Origin: Agrobacterium tumefaciens
GTDB taxonomy: Bacteria > Pseudomonadota > Alphaproteobacteria > Rhizobiales > Rhizobiaceae
Assembly: GCA_025559845.1 (NCBI GenBank)
Contig: CP048469.1
Location: 1,736,001-1,800,000 of the forward strand
Direction of reading: 5' to 3'
DNA length: 64,000 bases
Positions within the stretch are counted from its first letter, which is position 1; each line of letters begins with the position of its first letter. Positions 36,179 through 45,026 of this stretch are shown here, one piece after another. Under the pieces are notes generated by a model. It had not been told where the DNA came from, did not search any database, and was given only the letters and a program-made list of their open reading frames with translations. Both the position numbers and the translations under genes were made by a program.

Positions 36179-36847
36179 TCACACCGGCGCGATAGTCTTG
36201 GGCGGGGTGAAGTCGGGGGCGACGAGACCGCCGGAGATCAACAGCTTTGCCGCGTCTTCCGGCGTCATGTCGAGCATGACGATCTTCTTTTTCGGTACGA
36301 ACAGCAAAAAGCCCGCCGTCGGAACCGGGGTCGGCGGCAGGAAGACCGCGACCATTTCTTCACCGAGTTCGTTGAAACGGTGAGCGAGCTCTCCCTTGGC
36401 CTCAGACGCCACGAACACCAGCGCCCATGTCCCGGATGACGGAAACTCGATCAAACCGACTTTCTTGAAGGAATTCGAGTGCTCGCGCAGCACCGATTCG
36501 AAGATCTGCTTGATGCTCTTGTAGATCGGCCGCACCAGCGGCATTCGGTTGAGAACGGACTCACCGAGACCGACAATCCACTTTCCGATCAGGTTGTTGC
36601 CCAGAAAGCCGATCATTGTGATGGCAATCACCGCGATCAGCAGCCCGAAACCGGGGATCGCAACATCGAAATACTGCTCCGGATCATAACGCGCCGGAAT
36701 ATAGGGTTTGACCCAGCTATCGGCCCATTGCAGGAAACTCCACACCAACCACATGGTCAATGTGACAGGCGCGAGGATCAGCACACCCGTGAGGAAGCTG
36801 TTGCGCAGGCGGGCCGCGAAGGAAACTTTAAGTGGATTTTCGGTCAT
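36179..36847 (-). CDS. DUF502 family membrane protein
   Basis: The 222-residue product matches DUF502: two N-terminal transmembrane helices (about 17-39, GVLILAPVTLTMWLVWSFL, and about 64-86, IPGFGLLIAVIAITMIGFLGNN) followed by a soluble domain with the conserved LNRMPLVRPIYKSIKQIFE segment and a TPVPTAGFLLFVPKK motif. The function is unknown in bacteria; plant homologues (LCV family) are linked to vesicle trafficking. It is convergent with the recG-linked small gene and 14 bp downstream of the GNAT gene on the same strand. Confidence 0.9.
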   Translation of the reverse strand: MTENPLKVSFAARLRNSFLTGVLILAPVTLTMWLVWSFLQWADSWVKPYIPARYDPEQYFDVAIPGFGLLIAVIAITMIGFLGNNLIGKWIVGLGESVLNRMPLVRPIYKSIKQIFESVLREHSNSFKKVGLIEFPSSGTWALVFVASEAKGELAHRFNELGEEMVAVFLPPTPVPTAGFLLFVPKKKIVMLDMTPEDAAKLLISGGLVAPDFTPPKTIAPV

Positions 36848-36861
36848 GTACCAATCGGTAA

Positions 36862-37365
36862 TTATACGGCATCGCCGTAGAAGCCCTGGTGAAAACCGAC
36901 AATGCCGGATGGAGTTCCACCGTGCAAGGTCAGCGCCATCAAATATTCGTCGGGAATGCCGTCACTCTTGAGACCGGCCACATTGGCGAAACCGAAGCGT
37001 CCGTAATAGGCCGGATTTCCCGCAAGTACACAGCCCGACGCCCCCATCCCATCCAACGCCGACAGGCCAGAACGAACAAGCGCCGCACCGACGCCCTGCC
37101 CCTGATTTTCGGGGAGGACGGATAGTGGGCCAAGAGCAAACCAGCCCGCCTCACCGCTCGACAGGGTGACCGGCGAAAATCCGACATGGCCGATAATCTC
37201 GTCGCCATGTTCAGCCACCAGTGAAACCACCAGCGCTCCCGCCTGCCTTAGCCGCCCAACGATCAGATGTTCCGTCTGATCGCTAAAGGCCATGTTACGG
37301 AAAGCAGCTTCCGTAACGCGAGAAATATCAGCTTCGTCTCCAGAGCGTTCCGGGCGAACGATCAT
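36862..37365 (-). CDS. GNAT-family N-acetyltransferase
   Basis: The 167-residue product is a single GNAT domain. The acetyl-CoA-binding motif A is visible as LGPLSVLPENQGQGVGAALVRSGL (Q-x-x-G-x-G). Other conserved parts are GHVGFSPVTL and the AYYGRFGF segment. The family subtype resembles YhbS-like predicted acetyltransferases. The start overlaps the glmS stop (ATGA), so it is translationally coupled to glmS. This position suggests, but does not prove, a link to amino-sugar or cell-envelope metabolism. Confidence 0.9.
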   Translation of the reverse strand: MIVRPERSGDEADISRVTEAAFRNMAFSDQTEHLIVGRLRQAGALVVSLVAEHGDEIIGHVGFSPVTLSSGEAGWFALGPLSVLPENQGQGVGAALVRSGLSALDGMGASGCVLAGNPAYYGRFGFANVAGLKSDGIPDEYLMALTLHGGTPSGIVGFHQGFYGDAV

Positions 37366-39188
37366 TCCACGGTGACCGACTTTGCGAGGTTACGCGGCTG
37401 GTCAACATCCGTGCCCATGAAGACAGCGGTGTGATAGGCGAGAAGCTGGATCGGCAGCGAGAACACCATTGGCGCGATCAGCTCGTCGACGGTCGGCAGC
37501 GTGATCGTCGCCATCGTCGGCAGCTTGGAGGCGGCAGCGCCCTTCTCGTCCGTAATGAAGATGATGCGGCCGCCGCGTGCGGCAACCTCCTGCATGTTCG
37601 AAACGGTCTTTTCGAAGAACCGGTCATGCGGTGCAATCACGATCACCGGCATATTCTCGTCGATCAGTGCGATCGGTCCATGCTTCAACTCACCCGCGGC
37701 ATAACCTTCGGCGTGGATGTAGGAGATTTCCTTGAGCTTCAATGCACCTTCCAGCGCCAGCGGGAAGCTGGTGCCACGGCCAAGATAGAGCACGTCCTTG
37801 AAGCGCGACAGATCGCGCGACAGGCCCTCGATCTGTGGCTGGATGATGTTAAGCACCTGGCTCATGATGCGCGGCATCTCGATGAGATGGCGCACCAGTT
37901 CGCTTTCCTGCTCAGCCGTCAGCGTTCCGCGTGCCTTGCCGGCAGCAATCGCCAGCGACGCAAGAACCGCGAGCTGGCAGGTGAATGCCTTGGTGGAGGC
38001 CACACCGATCTCAGGCCCGGCCAGAATCGGGAACACCGCATCCGACTCGCGCGCAATGGTCGATTCACGCACGTTGACGACCGCGCCGATCTTGAGGCCC
38101 TCATCCTTGCAGTAACGCAGCGACGCGAGTGTATCGGCCGTTTCACCGGACTGCGAGATGAAGAGTGCCGCCTGTGATGGCGACAGCGGCATTTCGCGAT
38201 AACGGAACTCCGACGCGACATCGATTTCGACCGGCAGGCGCGCATAACGCTCGAACCAGTATTTACCGATGAGGCCGGAAAGATAGGCCGTTCCGCAGGC
38301 GGAGATGGCAAGGCCAGACAGCTTGGAGAAATCGATTGCCTTGTCGGCGTCCTTCACCTTTCTGGAGGCGAAATCCACGTAGTGGGAGAGCGCATGCGAA
38401 ATGACTTCCGGCTGCTCGTAGATTTCCTTTTCCATGAAGTGGCGGTGGTTGCCCTTGTCGACCACGAATGCGGTGGCCTGCGAAATCTGCCGCTCACGCT
38501 TCACAGGATTGCCGGAGAAATCGATGATTTCGGCGCCCTGACGGGTAATGATGGCGCAATCGCCATCCACCAGGTAGGTGATCTCGTTGGTGAAGGGCGA
38601 CAGCGCGATGGCGTCCGAGCCCAGGAACATTTCACCACGACCGTAACCAACGGCAAGTGGCGGACCGGAGCGCGCCGAGAGCAGCGTACCGGGATCGTCC
38701 TGGAACATCACCACCAGCGCATAAGCACCGGTGACGCGGTTCAGCATCTTCAGCATCGCCTCGCGATGGCCAATGCCCTCGCGAGTATATTTGGCCAGAA
38801 GTTGTGCCACCACTTCCGTGTCGGTCTGGGTGGTAAAGGTCGCACCTTCCGCCGTCAGCTCCTCGCGCAATTCCGCGAAATTCTCGATGATGCCGTTGTG
38901 AACGACGGCAACGCCATCCACAAAATGCGGATGGGCATTGGTTTCGTTTGGCACGCCGTGGGTTGCCCAACGGGTATGGGCAATGCCAACGAGACCGGGA
39001 AGCGGCTCTTCGGAGAGCTTCTTCTCGAGGTTGAACAGCTTGCCTTCCGCACGGCGGCGATCCATCGCACCGTTTTCGATGGTGGCGACGCCTGCCGAAT
39101 CGTAACCGCGATATTCAAGGCGCTTCAGCGCATCGACAAGCCGTTCAGCAACAGGCTGGGTTCCGACAATTCCGACAATTCCGCACAT
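37362..39188 (-). CDS. glmS: Glutamine-fructose-6-phosphate aminotransferase (isomerizing)
   Basis: GlmS makes glucosamine-6-phosphate from fructose-6-phosphate and glutamine, the first step of UDP-GlcNAc synthesis. The 608-residue product has an N-terminal Ntn glutaminase with the catalytic Cys at residue 2 (MCGIVGIVG), LAHTRWATHG and two SIS isomerase domains (about 285-425 and 455-600; FISQSGETADTL and the C-terminal DQPRNLAKSVTVE). Glutamine from the nearby glnA pathway is its amino donor. It follows glmU by about 100 bp on the same strand. The GNAT gene overlaps its stop. No glmS ribozyme is expected here, and none was seen. Confidence 0.98.
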   Translation of the reverse strand: MCGIVGIVGTQPVAERLVDALKRLEYRGYDSAGVATIENGAMDRRRAEGKLFNLEKKLSEEPLPGLVGIAHTRWATHGVPNETNAHPHFVDGVAVVHNGIIENFAELREELTAEGATFTTQTDTEVVAQLLAKYTREGIGHREAMLKMLNRVTGAYALVVMFQDDPGTLLSARSGPPLAVGYGRGEMFLGSDAIALSPFTNEITYLVDGDCAIITRQGAEIIDFSGNPVKRERQISQATAFVVDKGNHRHFMEKEIYEQPEVISHALSHYVDFASRKVKDADKAIDFSKLSGLAISACGTAYLSGLIGKYWFERYARLPVEIDVASEFRYREMPLSPSQAALFISQSGETADTLASLRYCKDEGLKIGAVVNVRESTIARESDAVFPILAGPEIGVASTKAFTCQLAVLASLAIAAGKARGTLTAEQESELVRHLIEMPRIMSQVLNIIQPQIEGLSRDLSRFKDVLYLGRGTSFPLALEGALKLKEISYIHAEGYAAGELKHGPIALIDENMPVIVIAPHDRFFEKTVSNMQEVAARGGRIIFITDEKGAAASKLPTMATITLPTVDELIAPMVFSLPIQLLAYHTAVFMGTDVDQPRNLAKSVTVE

Positions 39189-39291
39189 ATATTTCTCCAG
39201 ACGACGATCACTTTCGCCGAAACTACTAACCGTTTCTTAGAAATCGGCAATTCTTCCGCCGGTCACTTTGGGTGACGTAACGTAACGAAGG

Positions 39292-40653
39292 TCACTTGGC
39301 CTTCTTGTTTGCTTCCTTGAGCGCCTTTGCCCGTTCACGGACCACGACTGCCCTGCCCGACTTGACCTCCTGCCGCGCCCGGCCAAATGCCAGGGCATCG
39401 GAGGGCACATCATCGGTGATGACGCTGCCAGATGCGATATAGGCACCGTCACCGATGGTGACGGGCGCAACCAGTGACGAATTCGAGCCGACAAAGCTGT
39501 TGGCACCGATCCGCGTTTCAAACTTGTTGTAACCATCGTAATTGCAGGTGATGGTGCCCGCACCGATATTGCTGCCTGCACCAACGAACGCGTCGCCGAT
39601 ATAGGTCAGGTGATTGACCTTGGCGCCCTCACCGATCTCGGCCTTCTTCACTTCACAGAAATTGCCGACCTTCGAATTGGCATGCAGGTTGGCGCCGGGC
39701 CGCAGGCGGGCATAGGGGCCAACGGCGGCACCCGCGCTGACATAGGCACCTTCGAGATGCGAAAACGCATGAATGACGGCACCGGGTTCGATTGTGACGC
39801 CTGTACCGATCACAACATTCGGCTCGATCAACACGTCCTGGCCGATCTTAGTGTCCCACGAAAGGAAGACCGTTTCCGGCGCAACCATAGAAACACCATC
39901 AACCATCAATTCGTAACGTCGGCGTTCCTGCCAGAGCTTTTCGATGGCCGCGAGTTCGGCGCGGTTGTTGCAGCCGGTCAGCTCGCTTTCCGGCGCATCG
40001 ATCGCCACGGTACGGCGACCGAGCGAGCGGGCGATTTCCACCAGATCCGTCAGATAATACTCGCCCTTGACGTTGTCGTTGCCGATCAGCTCCAGAAGGT
40101 CCAGCGCGTTGCGGCCGTTGATTGCCATCAAGCCGCTGTTGCACCAGGTAACCTTGCGCTCTTCCTCGGTGGCGTCCTTTTCCTCGCGAATAGCAACGAG
40201 TTCGCCGTTCTCCACCAGCAGGCGGCCGTAACCCGTCGGGCGATCCGTATGAAAACCGATGACGACGACATCGACGCCTGTGTTCAATGCCTCGCGCGCC
40301 CTGTTCAGCGTCGCAGAGGTAATCAGCGGCACATCGCCATAAGCGACGATGACATCGTCGAACCCGCGCGCGATCGCGTCGCGCGCCGCCAGAACCGCAT
40401 TGCCCGTTCCCTTGCGCTCTTTCTGGAGAAAGCTTTCCACCGAGACGCCAGGCAGGCTGGCCGCCTTGGCAACGTTCTCCGCATCACGACCGACAACAAG
40501 CGCCACCGTTCCGACACCGGCACCCGCAACCGCTTCAACCACATGCGCGATCATCGACCGTCCGGCAACAGGATGAAGCACCTTGGACATCGATGATTTC
40601 ATGCGCGTGCTTTCGCCAGCGGCAAGAATAACGGCAAGAGAGCTGCGCTCCAT
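39292..40653 (-). CDS. glmU: Bifunctional GlmU (acetyltransferase / uridylyltransferase)
   Basis: GlmU acetylates glucosamine-1-phosphate and then makes UDP-GlcNAc, precursor of peptidoglycan and lipopolysaccharide. The 453-residue product has an N-terminal pyrophosphorylase domain ([26 protein letters not shown]) and a C-terminal left-handed beta-helix with hexapeptide repeats (about 255-430, including [19 protein letters not shown] and [13 protein letters not shown]). TGGAGG precedes the ATG at 40653. The upstream frame extension (36 residues) is not conserved. The order glmU-glmS forms one functional cluster. Confidence 0.98.
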   Translation of the reverse strand: MERSSLAVILAAGESTRMKSSMSKVLHPVAGRSMIAHVVEAVAGAGVGTVALVVGRDAENVAKAASLPGVSVESFLQKERKGTGNAVLAARDAIARGFDDVIVAYGDVPLITSATLNRAREALNTGVDVVVIGFHTDRPTGYGRLLVENGELVAIREEKDATEEERKVTWCNSGLMAINGRNALDLLELIGNDNVKGEYYLTDLVEIARSLGRRTVAIDAPESELTGCNNRAELAAIEKLWQERRRYELMVDGVSMVAPETVFLSWDTKIGQDVLIEPNVVIGTGVTIEPGAVIHAFSHLEGAYVSAGAAVGPYARLRPGANLHANSKVGNFCEVKKAEIGEGAKVNHLTYIGDAFVGAGSNIGAGTITCNYDGYNKFETRIGANSFVGSNSSLVAPVTIGDGAYIASGSVITDDVPSDALAFGRARQEVKSGRAVVVRERAKALKEANKKAK

Positions 40654-40877
40654 AAGACCTCCAGTGCGCCGCATCCCGGCCTGATCTGACCGGCACATCG
40701 GCATAACATTCGATTTCGCCCGCACCTTCCGCAGATCGGACAAGGCGGGACGTGATTTCATTGCAGCATTGCTATAACGACGCCGTACTTAAGAAACCAT
40801 GCAAATCCGGACCAATTTTCCCGGCTTGTTTTCATGAAACGTGATCGAAGCGGTGTTCGCTACGGGCGGAAAATGCC

Positions 40878-41615
40878 CTAGCGACGAACCTTGCCGGCAG
40901 TAAACTCCAGAATCTGGCGACGCCCGTTTTCAATGAGCCTTTCCATTTCCTTGCGCGCTGCGGCAGCATCACGCATGCGAAATGCTTCAACCAGCCTAAG
41001 GTGAGAGGCGGAAACATCGGAAATTTCATGGGGGTCCGTATCCGGATTGCTCATCCGGAAAATGCCTGCCAATGCCGCCTTGATCAGCGTTCCGACTGTT
41101 CGCATGAACGGGTTGCCCGACATTTCGGTGATGAGCACGTGAAAATTCATGTCGGCAAGGGCCCGCTTTTCCTTGGAATAGGCGGTATTGCCCATTTCAT
41201 TGGCAAGGCCGATCAGCCGCGCGATGTCGGCATCCGTGGCACGCTGAGCGGCAAGCCCCGCACCATACGGTTCGAAAGCCAGCCGGATGTCGTAGAGATG
41301 GAGGAGAAAATCCTCGCTGACACCCGATTCGAAATGCCAGAGCAAAACGTCGCTGTCGAACATGTTCCAGCTCTCGCGTTCGGTAACGCGGGTACCGATA
41401 CGCGCCTTCGGCGAGATCATGCCTTTTGCCGTCAGCGTCTTCATCGCTTCACGCAGCACGGTTCTCGAGACCTTGAGCCGCTCCATGAGCTCGGCATCAC
41501 CGGGCAGGATTTCGCCGATCTTGAACGCGCCGGAAACGATATCGAGACCGAGCTTGTGCACGACCTTTGCATGATTGGTGCGCAATTTGCGAAGACCGAT
41601 CGCCGCATCAAGCAT
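40878..41615 (-). CDS. FadR-subfamily GntR transcriptional regulator
   Basis: The 245-residue product has an N-terminal winged helix (about 15-80: AKVVHKLGLDIVSGAFKIGEILPGDAELMERLKVSRTVLREAM in outline) and a C-terminal FCD helical domain (about 95-230, DIRLAFEPYGAGLAAQRATD and DMNFHVLI with its metal-type His). This subfamily regulates sugar acid or amino-acid use. It lies just downstream of the BMP ABC importer on the same strand, separated by a terminator; it may regulate that operon. The ATG at 41615 is preceded poorly (GTGGA). Confidence 0.85.
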   Translation of the reverse strand: MLDAAIGLRKLRTNHAKVVHKLGLDIVSGAFKIGEILPGDAELMERLKVSRTVLREAMKTLTAKGMISPKARIGTRVTERESWNMFDSDVLLWHFESGVSEDFLLHLYDIRLAFEPYGAGLAAQRATDADIARLIGLANEMGNTAYSKEKRALADMNFHVLITEMSGNPFMRTVGTLIKAALAGIFRMSNPDTDPHEISDVSASHLRLVEAFRMRDAAAARKEMERLIENGRRQILEFTAGKVRR

Positions 41616-41780
41616 TCCACGCTGCAAGAGTGATGTCCTTTCAAAGAAACGGCGTGTGGCCGCTTTATATCGTAAAACCCTGGGATGAAAAACCAGGGCG
41701 CTGCAAAGGCGGATGGATCGTCAGAAACAAACCGCCGGGATAAAGGCAGCGCTCAAATACGTTTATTAGTAGACATAGTC

Positions 41781-41818
41781 AAAATGACAAAGCCGCGCAT
41801 GCATTCCACGCGCGGCTT
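41781..41818 (-). terminator. Terminator of the BMP transporter operon
   Basis: AAGCCGCGC / GCGCGGCTT form a 9-bp stem with an 11-nt loop. On the minus strand it is followed by TTGTCATTTTG. It lies between the binding-protein gene and the FadR-type regulator. Confidence 0.8.
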
Positions 41819-41841
41819 CGGCTGCAGATTGCTGGGCCGAA

Positions 41842-42915
41842 TTACTGCGGCAGCTTGTCGTCGACGCCTTCGACGTAGAAGTTGAGGCCGAGCAGAACGC
41901 CGTCCTCAGCCTTTTCGCCAGCCTTCAGCCACTCGGAACCATCCTGCTTCTTCACAGGACCGGTGAATGGGTGAAGTTCGCCCGACTTGATCTTGGCTTC
42001 GGTTTCCTCGGCCATTTTCTTCACGTCATCAGGCATGTTGGTGTAAGGCGCCATGGTCAGGATGCCATCCTTGAGGCCATCCCAGACCTGTTCGGACTTC
42101 CAGTTGCCGTCGAGAAGCGCCTGCGTACGCTTGATGTAATAAGCGCCCCAGGTGTCGACGATCGCCGTCAACTGCGTGTTCGGACCAGCCTTGATCATGT
42201 CGGATGCCTGACCGAACGCCTTGATGCCACGCTCTGCTGCAACCTGCATCGGTGCAGTCGTGTCCGTGTGCTGCGTCAGAATGTCGACGCCCTGGTCGAT
42301 CAGCGCCTTGGCAGCATCGGCTTCCTTGCCGGGGTCGAACCAGGTGTTGGCCCAGACGACCTTGACCTTGAAGTCAGGATTGACCGAACGTGCGCCGAGC
42401 AGGAACGCGTCGATGCCCATCACCACTTCCGGGATCGGGAACGAGGCGATGTAACCTGCAAGACCCTTCTGCGACATCTTCGCGGCGATCTGGCCCTGAA
42501 TGTAACGGCCTTCATAGAAACGCGAGTTGTAGGTCGCAACGTTTTCAGCAGCCTTGAAGCCGGTTGCATGCTCGAACTTCACCTTCGGGAACTTCTGCGC
42601 AACCTTGACCGTCGCGTCCATGAAACCGAACGAGGTGGTGAAGACCAGTTCGCAGCCGGAGCGGGCCATGCGCTCGATAGCGCGTTCGGCGTCCGGACCT
42701 TCCGGAACGCTTTCCAGGAATGGCGTTTCGATCTTGTCACCGAAATGTGCCTGGAGTTCCTGACGGCCGATATCGTGCGCCTGCGTCCAGCCGCCATCGG
42801 TCTTGGAACCGACGTAGATGAAGCAGATCTTCTTCGCGTCGGCGGCCTGCGCAGCGGGAACCACGCTGCCGAGTGCCGCTGCGGAAGCAGCGAGTGCGAT
42901 GATCAGTTTTTTCAT
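41842..42915 (-). CDS. BMP-family ABC importer, substrate-binding protein
   Basis: The 357-residue periplasmic protein has a signal peptide (MKKLIIALAASAAALGSVVPAAQA) and the BMP (basic membrane protein, PF02608) fold: ICFIYVGSKTDGGWTQAHDIG, ELVFTTSFGFMDATVKVAQKFP, FYEGRYIQGQIAAKMS and the TDTTAPMQVAAERG region. BMP proteins in bacteria bind nucleosides, which makes a nucleoside substrate plausible. AGGGG precedes the ATG at 42915. It is last in a four-gene operon with two permeases and an ATPase. Confidence 0.93.
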   Translation of the reverse strand: MKKLIIALAASAAALGSVVPAAQAADAKKICFIYVGSKTDGGWTQAHDIGRQELQAHFGDKIETPFLESVPEGPDAERAIERMARSGCELVFTTSFGFMDATVKVAQKFPKVKFEHATGFKAAENVATYNSRFYEGRYIQGQIAAKMSQKGLAGYIASFPIPEVVMGIDAFLLGARSVNPDFKVKVVWANTWFDPGKEADAAKALIDQGVDILTQHTDTTAPMQVAAERGIKAFGQASDMIKAGPNTQLTAIVDTWGAYYIKRTQALLDGNWKSEQVWDGLKDGILTMAPYTNMPDDVKKMAEETEAKIKSGELHPFTGPVKKQDGSEWLKAGEKAEDGVLLGLNFYVEGVDDKLPQ

Positions 42916-43002
42916 TTTTACCCCTGTCTGGTTTGAAGCCTTGAAATGATGAGTTCGCATCGAATTTTCCGGAAACTGCATGACACTTTCCGGTCCGATG
43001 CC

Positions 43003-43923
43003 TTAGCGATCCGGCACGAAGGATTTTCCCAGCGAAGCCGGTGTATTGATGAGCGTCGTGCGGCGATTATGCGAGATGATGACCAGCACGACAATAGTGG
43101 CAAGATAGGGCAGCGCCGAAAGGAGCTGCGAGGGAACACCGATGCCGAAGGCCTGCGCGTGCAACTGGCCGATGGTGACGGCGCCGAAGAGATAACCGCC
43201 TGCCAGCACCCGCCATGGACGCCAGGAGGCGAAAACAACAAGCGCAAGCGCAATCCAGCCGCGGCCAGCCGACATGTTTTCCACCCATTGCGGTGTGTAG
43301 ACGAGAGAAAGCTGCGCGCCGGCAAGCCCGGCACAGGCACCGCCGAACATCACCGCGAGATAACGGGTACGGATGACATTGATGCCAAGCGCATGAGCGG
43401 AGCCGTGATTGTCACCGATGGCGCGGATCTTCAGACCTGTGCGGCTCTTGAACAGGAACCAGCCAATACCGGCAACCAGCGCGATCGACATGTAAAAAAT
43501 CAGATCCTGCCGGAACAGCAGCGGTCCGATAAAGGGAATATCCGACAATACAGGAAAAACGATCGGCGCAAGCTTGACGCCGGGAAGACCAACGAAGCTC
43601 TCCCCCAGCATGCCGGAAACGCCAAGCCCCAGAATGGTCAGCGCAAGACCGGTCGCAACCTGATTGGTCACCAGCGTCAAAGTCAGGAAACCGAACAGCA
43701 ACGAAAAAACCGCACCGCTTGCGATACCCGCCAGAATGCCGAGATAGGGCGAGCCGGTCAGATGGGCGGCAGCGAAAGCGCAGACCGCACCGATGATCAT
43801 CATGCCCTCGACGCCAAGATTGAGAACGCCAGCACGTTCCGTCACCAATTCGCCCGATGCGGCAATCACCAGCGGCGTGGCGGCGGTTATAACGGTAAGG
43901 AGAATGGCCTGAAGCATATCCAT
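43003..43923 (-). CDS. ABC importer permease (BMP/nucleoside-type), second subunit
   Basis: The 306-residue product belongs to the BPD_transp_2 permease family (LivH/NupQ type), with about nine hydrophobic helices. Characteristic segments include LGVEGMMIIGAVCAFAAAHLTGSPYLGILAGI in outline and the coupling-loop region KSRTGLKIRAIGDNHGSAHALGIN. The start overlaps the preceding permease stop (ATGG at 43923), which implies translational coupling. It transfers the ligand delivered by the BMP protein. A 30-residue gap separates it from the binding-protein gene. Confidence 0.93.
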   Translation of the reverse strand: MDMLQAILLTVITAATPLVIAASGELVTERAGVLNLGVEGMMIIGAVCAFAAAHLTGSPYLGILAGIASGAVFSLLFGFLTLTLVTNQVATGLALTILGLGVSGMLGESFVGLPGVKLAPIVFPVLSDIPFIGPLLFRQDLIFYMSIALVAGIGWFLFKSRTGLKIRAIGDNHGSAHALGINVIRTRYLAVMFGGACAGLAGAQLSLVYTPQWVENMSAGRGWIALALVVFASWRPWRVLAGGYLFGAVTIGQLHAQAFGIGVPSQLLSALPYLATIVVLVIISHNRRTTLINTPASLGKSFVPDR

Positions 43924-45026
43924 TACGCCGCTCCTTGCTGATTGGTGTTCTGTGTGCCGGCCTTGCCGCTGAAAATGAACCGGATGCGGTAGAAGATAAG
44001 CGTATCGCAGGACAATACGAAGAAGAGCATCAACCCCTGGAAGACACGCGTAACCTTATCCGACACGCCGATGGAAAGCTGCGCCGCCTCCCCGCCGAGA
44101 TAGGTCAAGGCGAGAACGAGGCCGGAAGCAATGATGCCGAGCGGATTGAGACGTCCCAGGAAGGCGACGATAATGGCCGTAAAACCGTATCCCGGCGAAA
44201 TGCTGGGCTGGAGATGGCCGATCGACCCGGATGCTTCGGAGATACCGGCAAGGCCCGCCAGTGCACCGGACAGCAGGAACGCGAACCACACCATGCGCGA
44301 CGATGAAAATCCGGCGAACCGCCCTGCCCTGGCCGATTGACCAAGAACGGTTACTTCAAAGCCCTTGAGCATGTAGCGCATCATGAACCAAAGGGCGATT
44401 GCCGCCACGATGGCGAAGACGAAACCCCAGTGGGCGCGGCCGGATGCCAGCATTTCCGGCAGAACGGCGCTTTCATTAAATGGCTTGGTCTGCGGAAAGT
44501 TGTAACCGCCCGGATCGCGCCAGATGCCACGCGTCAGCCAGTCGAGAAAAAGCTGCGCAACGTAAACCAGCATCAGGCTGACCAGGATTTCATTGGTGTT
44601 GAACCTGGTCTTCAGCAATGCCGGAATACCAGCATAAAGCGCGCCGCCCAGAGCCCCCATCACCAGCATCAGCGGCAGCAGCATAGGCGACTGCCAGTCG
44701 GGATAAAGGACCGGCAGGATCGAGCCGGTGATGGCGCCGATGGTGAATTGGCCTTCGGCTCCGATATTCCAGTTATTCGAGCGATAACAGATGGATAGAC
44801 CGACCGCGATCAGGATCAGCGGCGCTGCCTTGATGGCCAGTTCATGCAGCGACCAAACCTCCAGCAGCGGCTCGACAAAAAAGGCATAAAGCGCGTTCAG
44901 CGGGCTTTTTCCGAGTAAGGCGAACATGATCGCCCCGAAAACCAGCGTCAGCGCCAGCGCCAGAAGTGGCGAGACGAAAGCGAAAAGCTTCGAGACACCC
45001 GCCCGTTTTTCAAGCTCAATGCGCAT
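43923..45026 (-). CDS. ABC importer permease (BMP/nucleoside-type), first subunit
   Basis: The 367-residue product is the larger permease of the pair (NupP type), with about ten hydrophobic helices. Typical segments are GLSICYRSNNWNIGAEGQFTIGAITGSILP and AVLGQSARAGRFAGFSSSRMVW, plus the SPGYGFTAIIVAFLGRLNPLGI block. The N-terminus is basic (MRIELEKRAGVSK). It overlaps the ATPase gene by 11 bp and the next permease by one base. It pairs with that permease as a heterodimeric channel. Confidence 0.93.
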   Translation of the reverse strand: MRIELEKRAGVSKLFAFVSPLLALALTLVFGAIMFALLGKSPLNALYAFFVEPLLEVWSLHELAIKAAPLILIAVGLSICYRSNNWNIGAEGQFTIGAITGSILPVLYPDWQSPMLLPLMLVMGALGGALYAGIPALLKTRFNTNEILVSLMLVYVAQLFLDWLTRGIWRDPGGYNFPQTKPFNESAVLPEMLASGRAHWGFVFAIVAAIALWFMMRYMLKGFEVTVLGQSARAGRFAGFSSSRMVWFAFLLSGALAGLAGISEASGSIGHLQPSISPGYGFTAIIVAFLGRLNPLGIIASGLVLALTYLGGEAAQLSIGVSDKVTRVFQGLMLFFVLSCDTLIFYRIRFIFSGKAGTQNTNQQGAA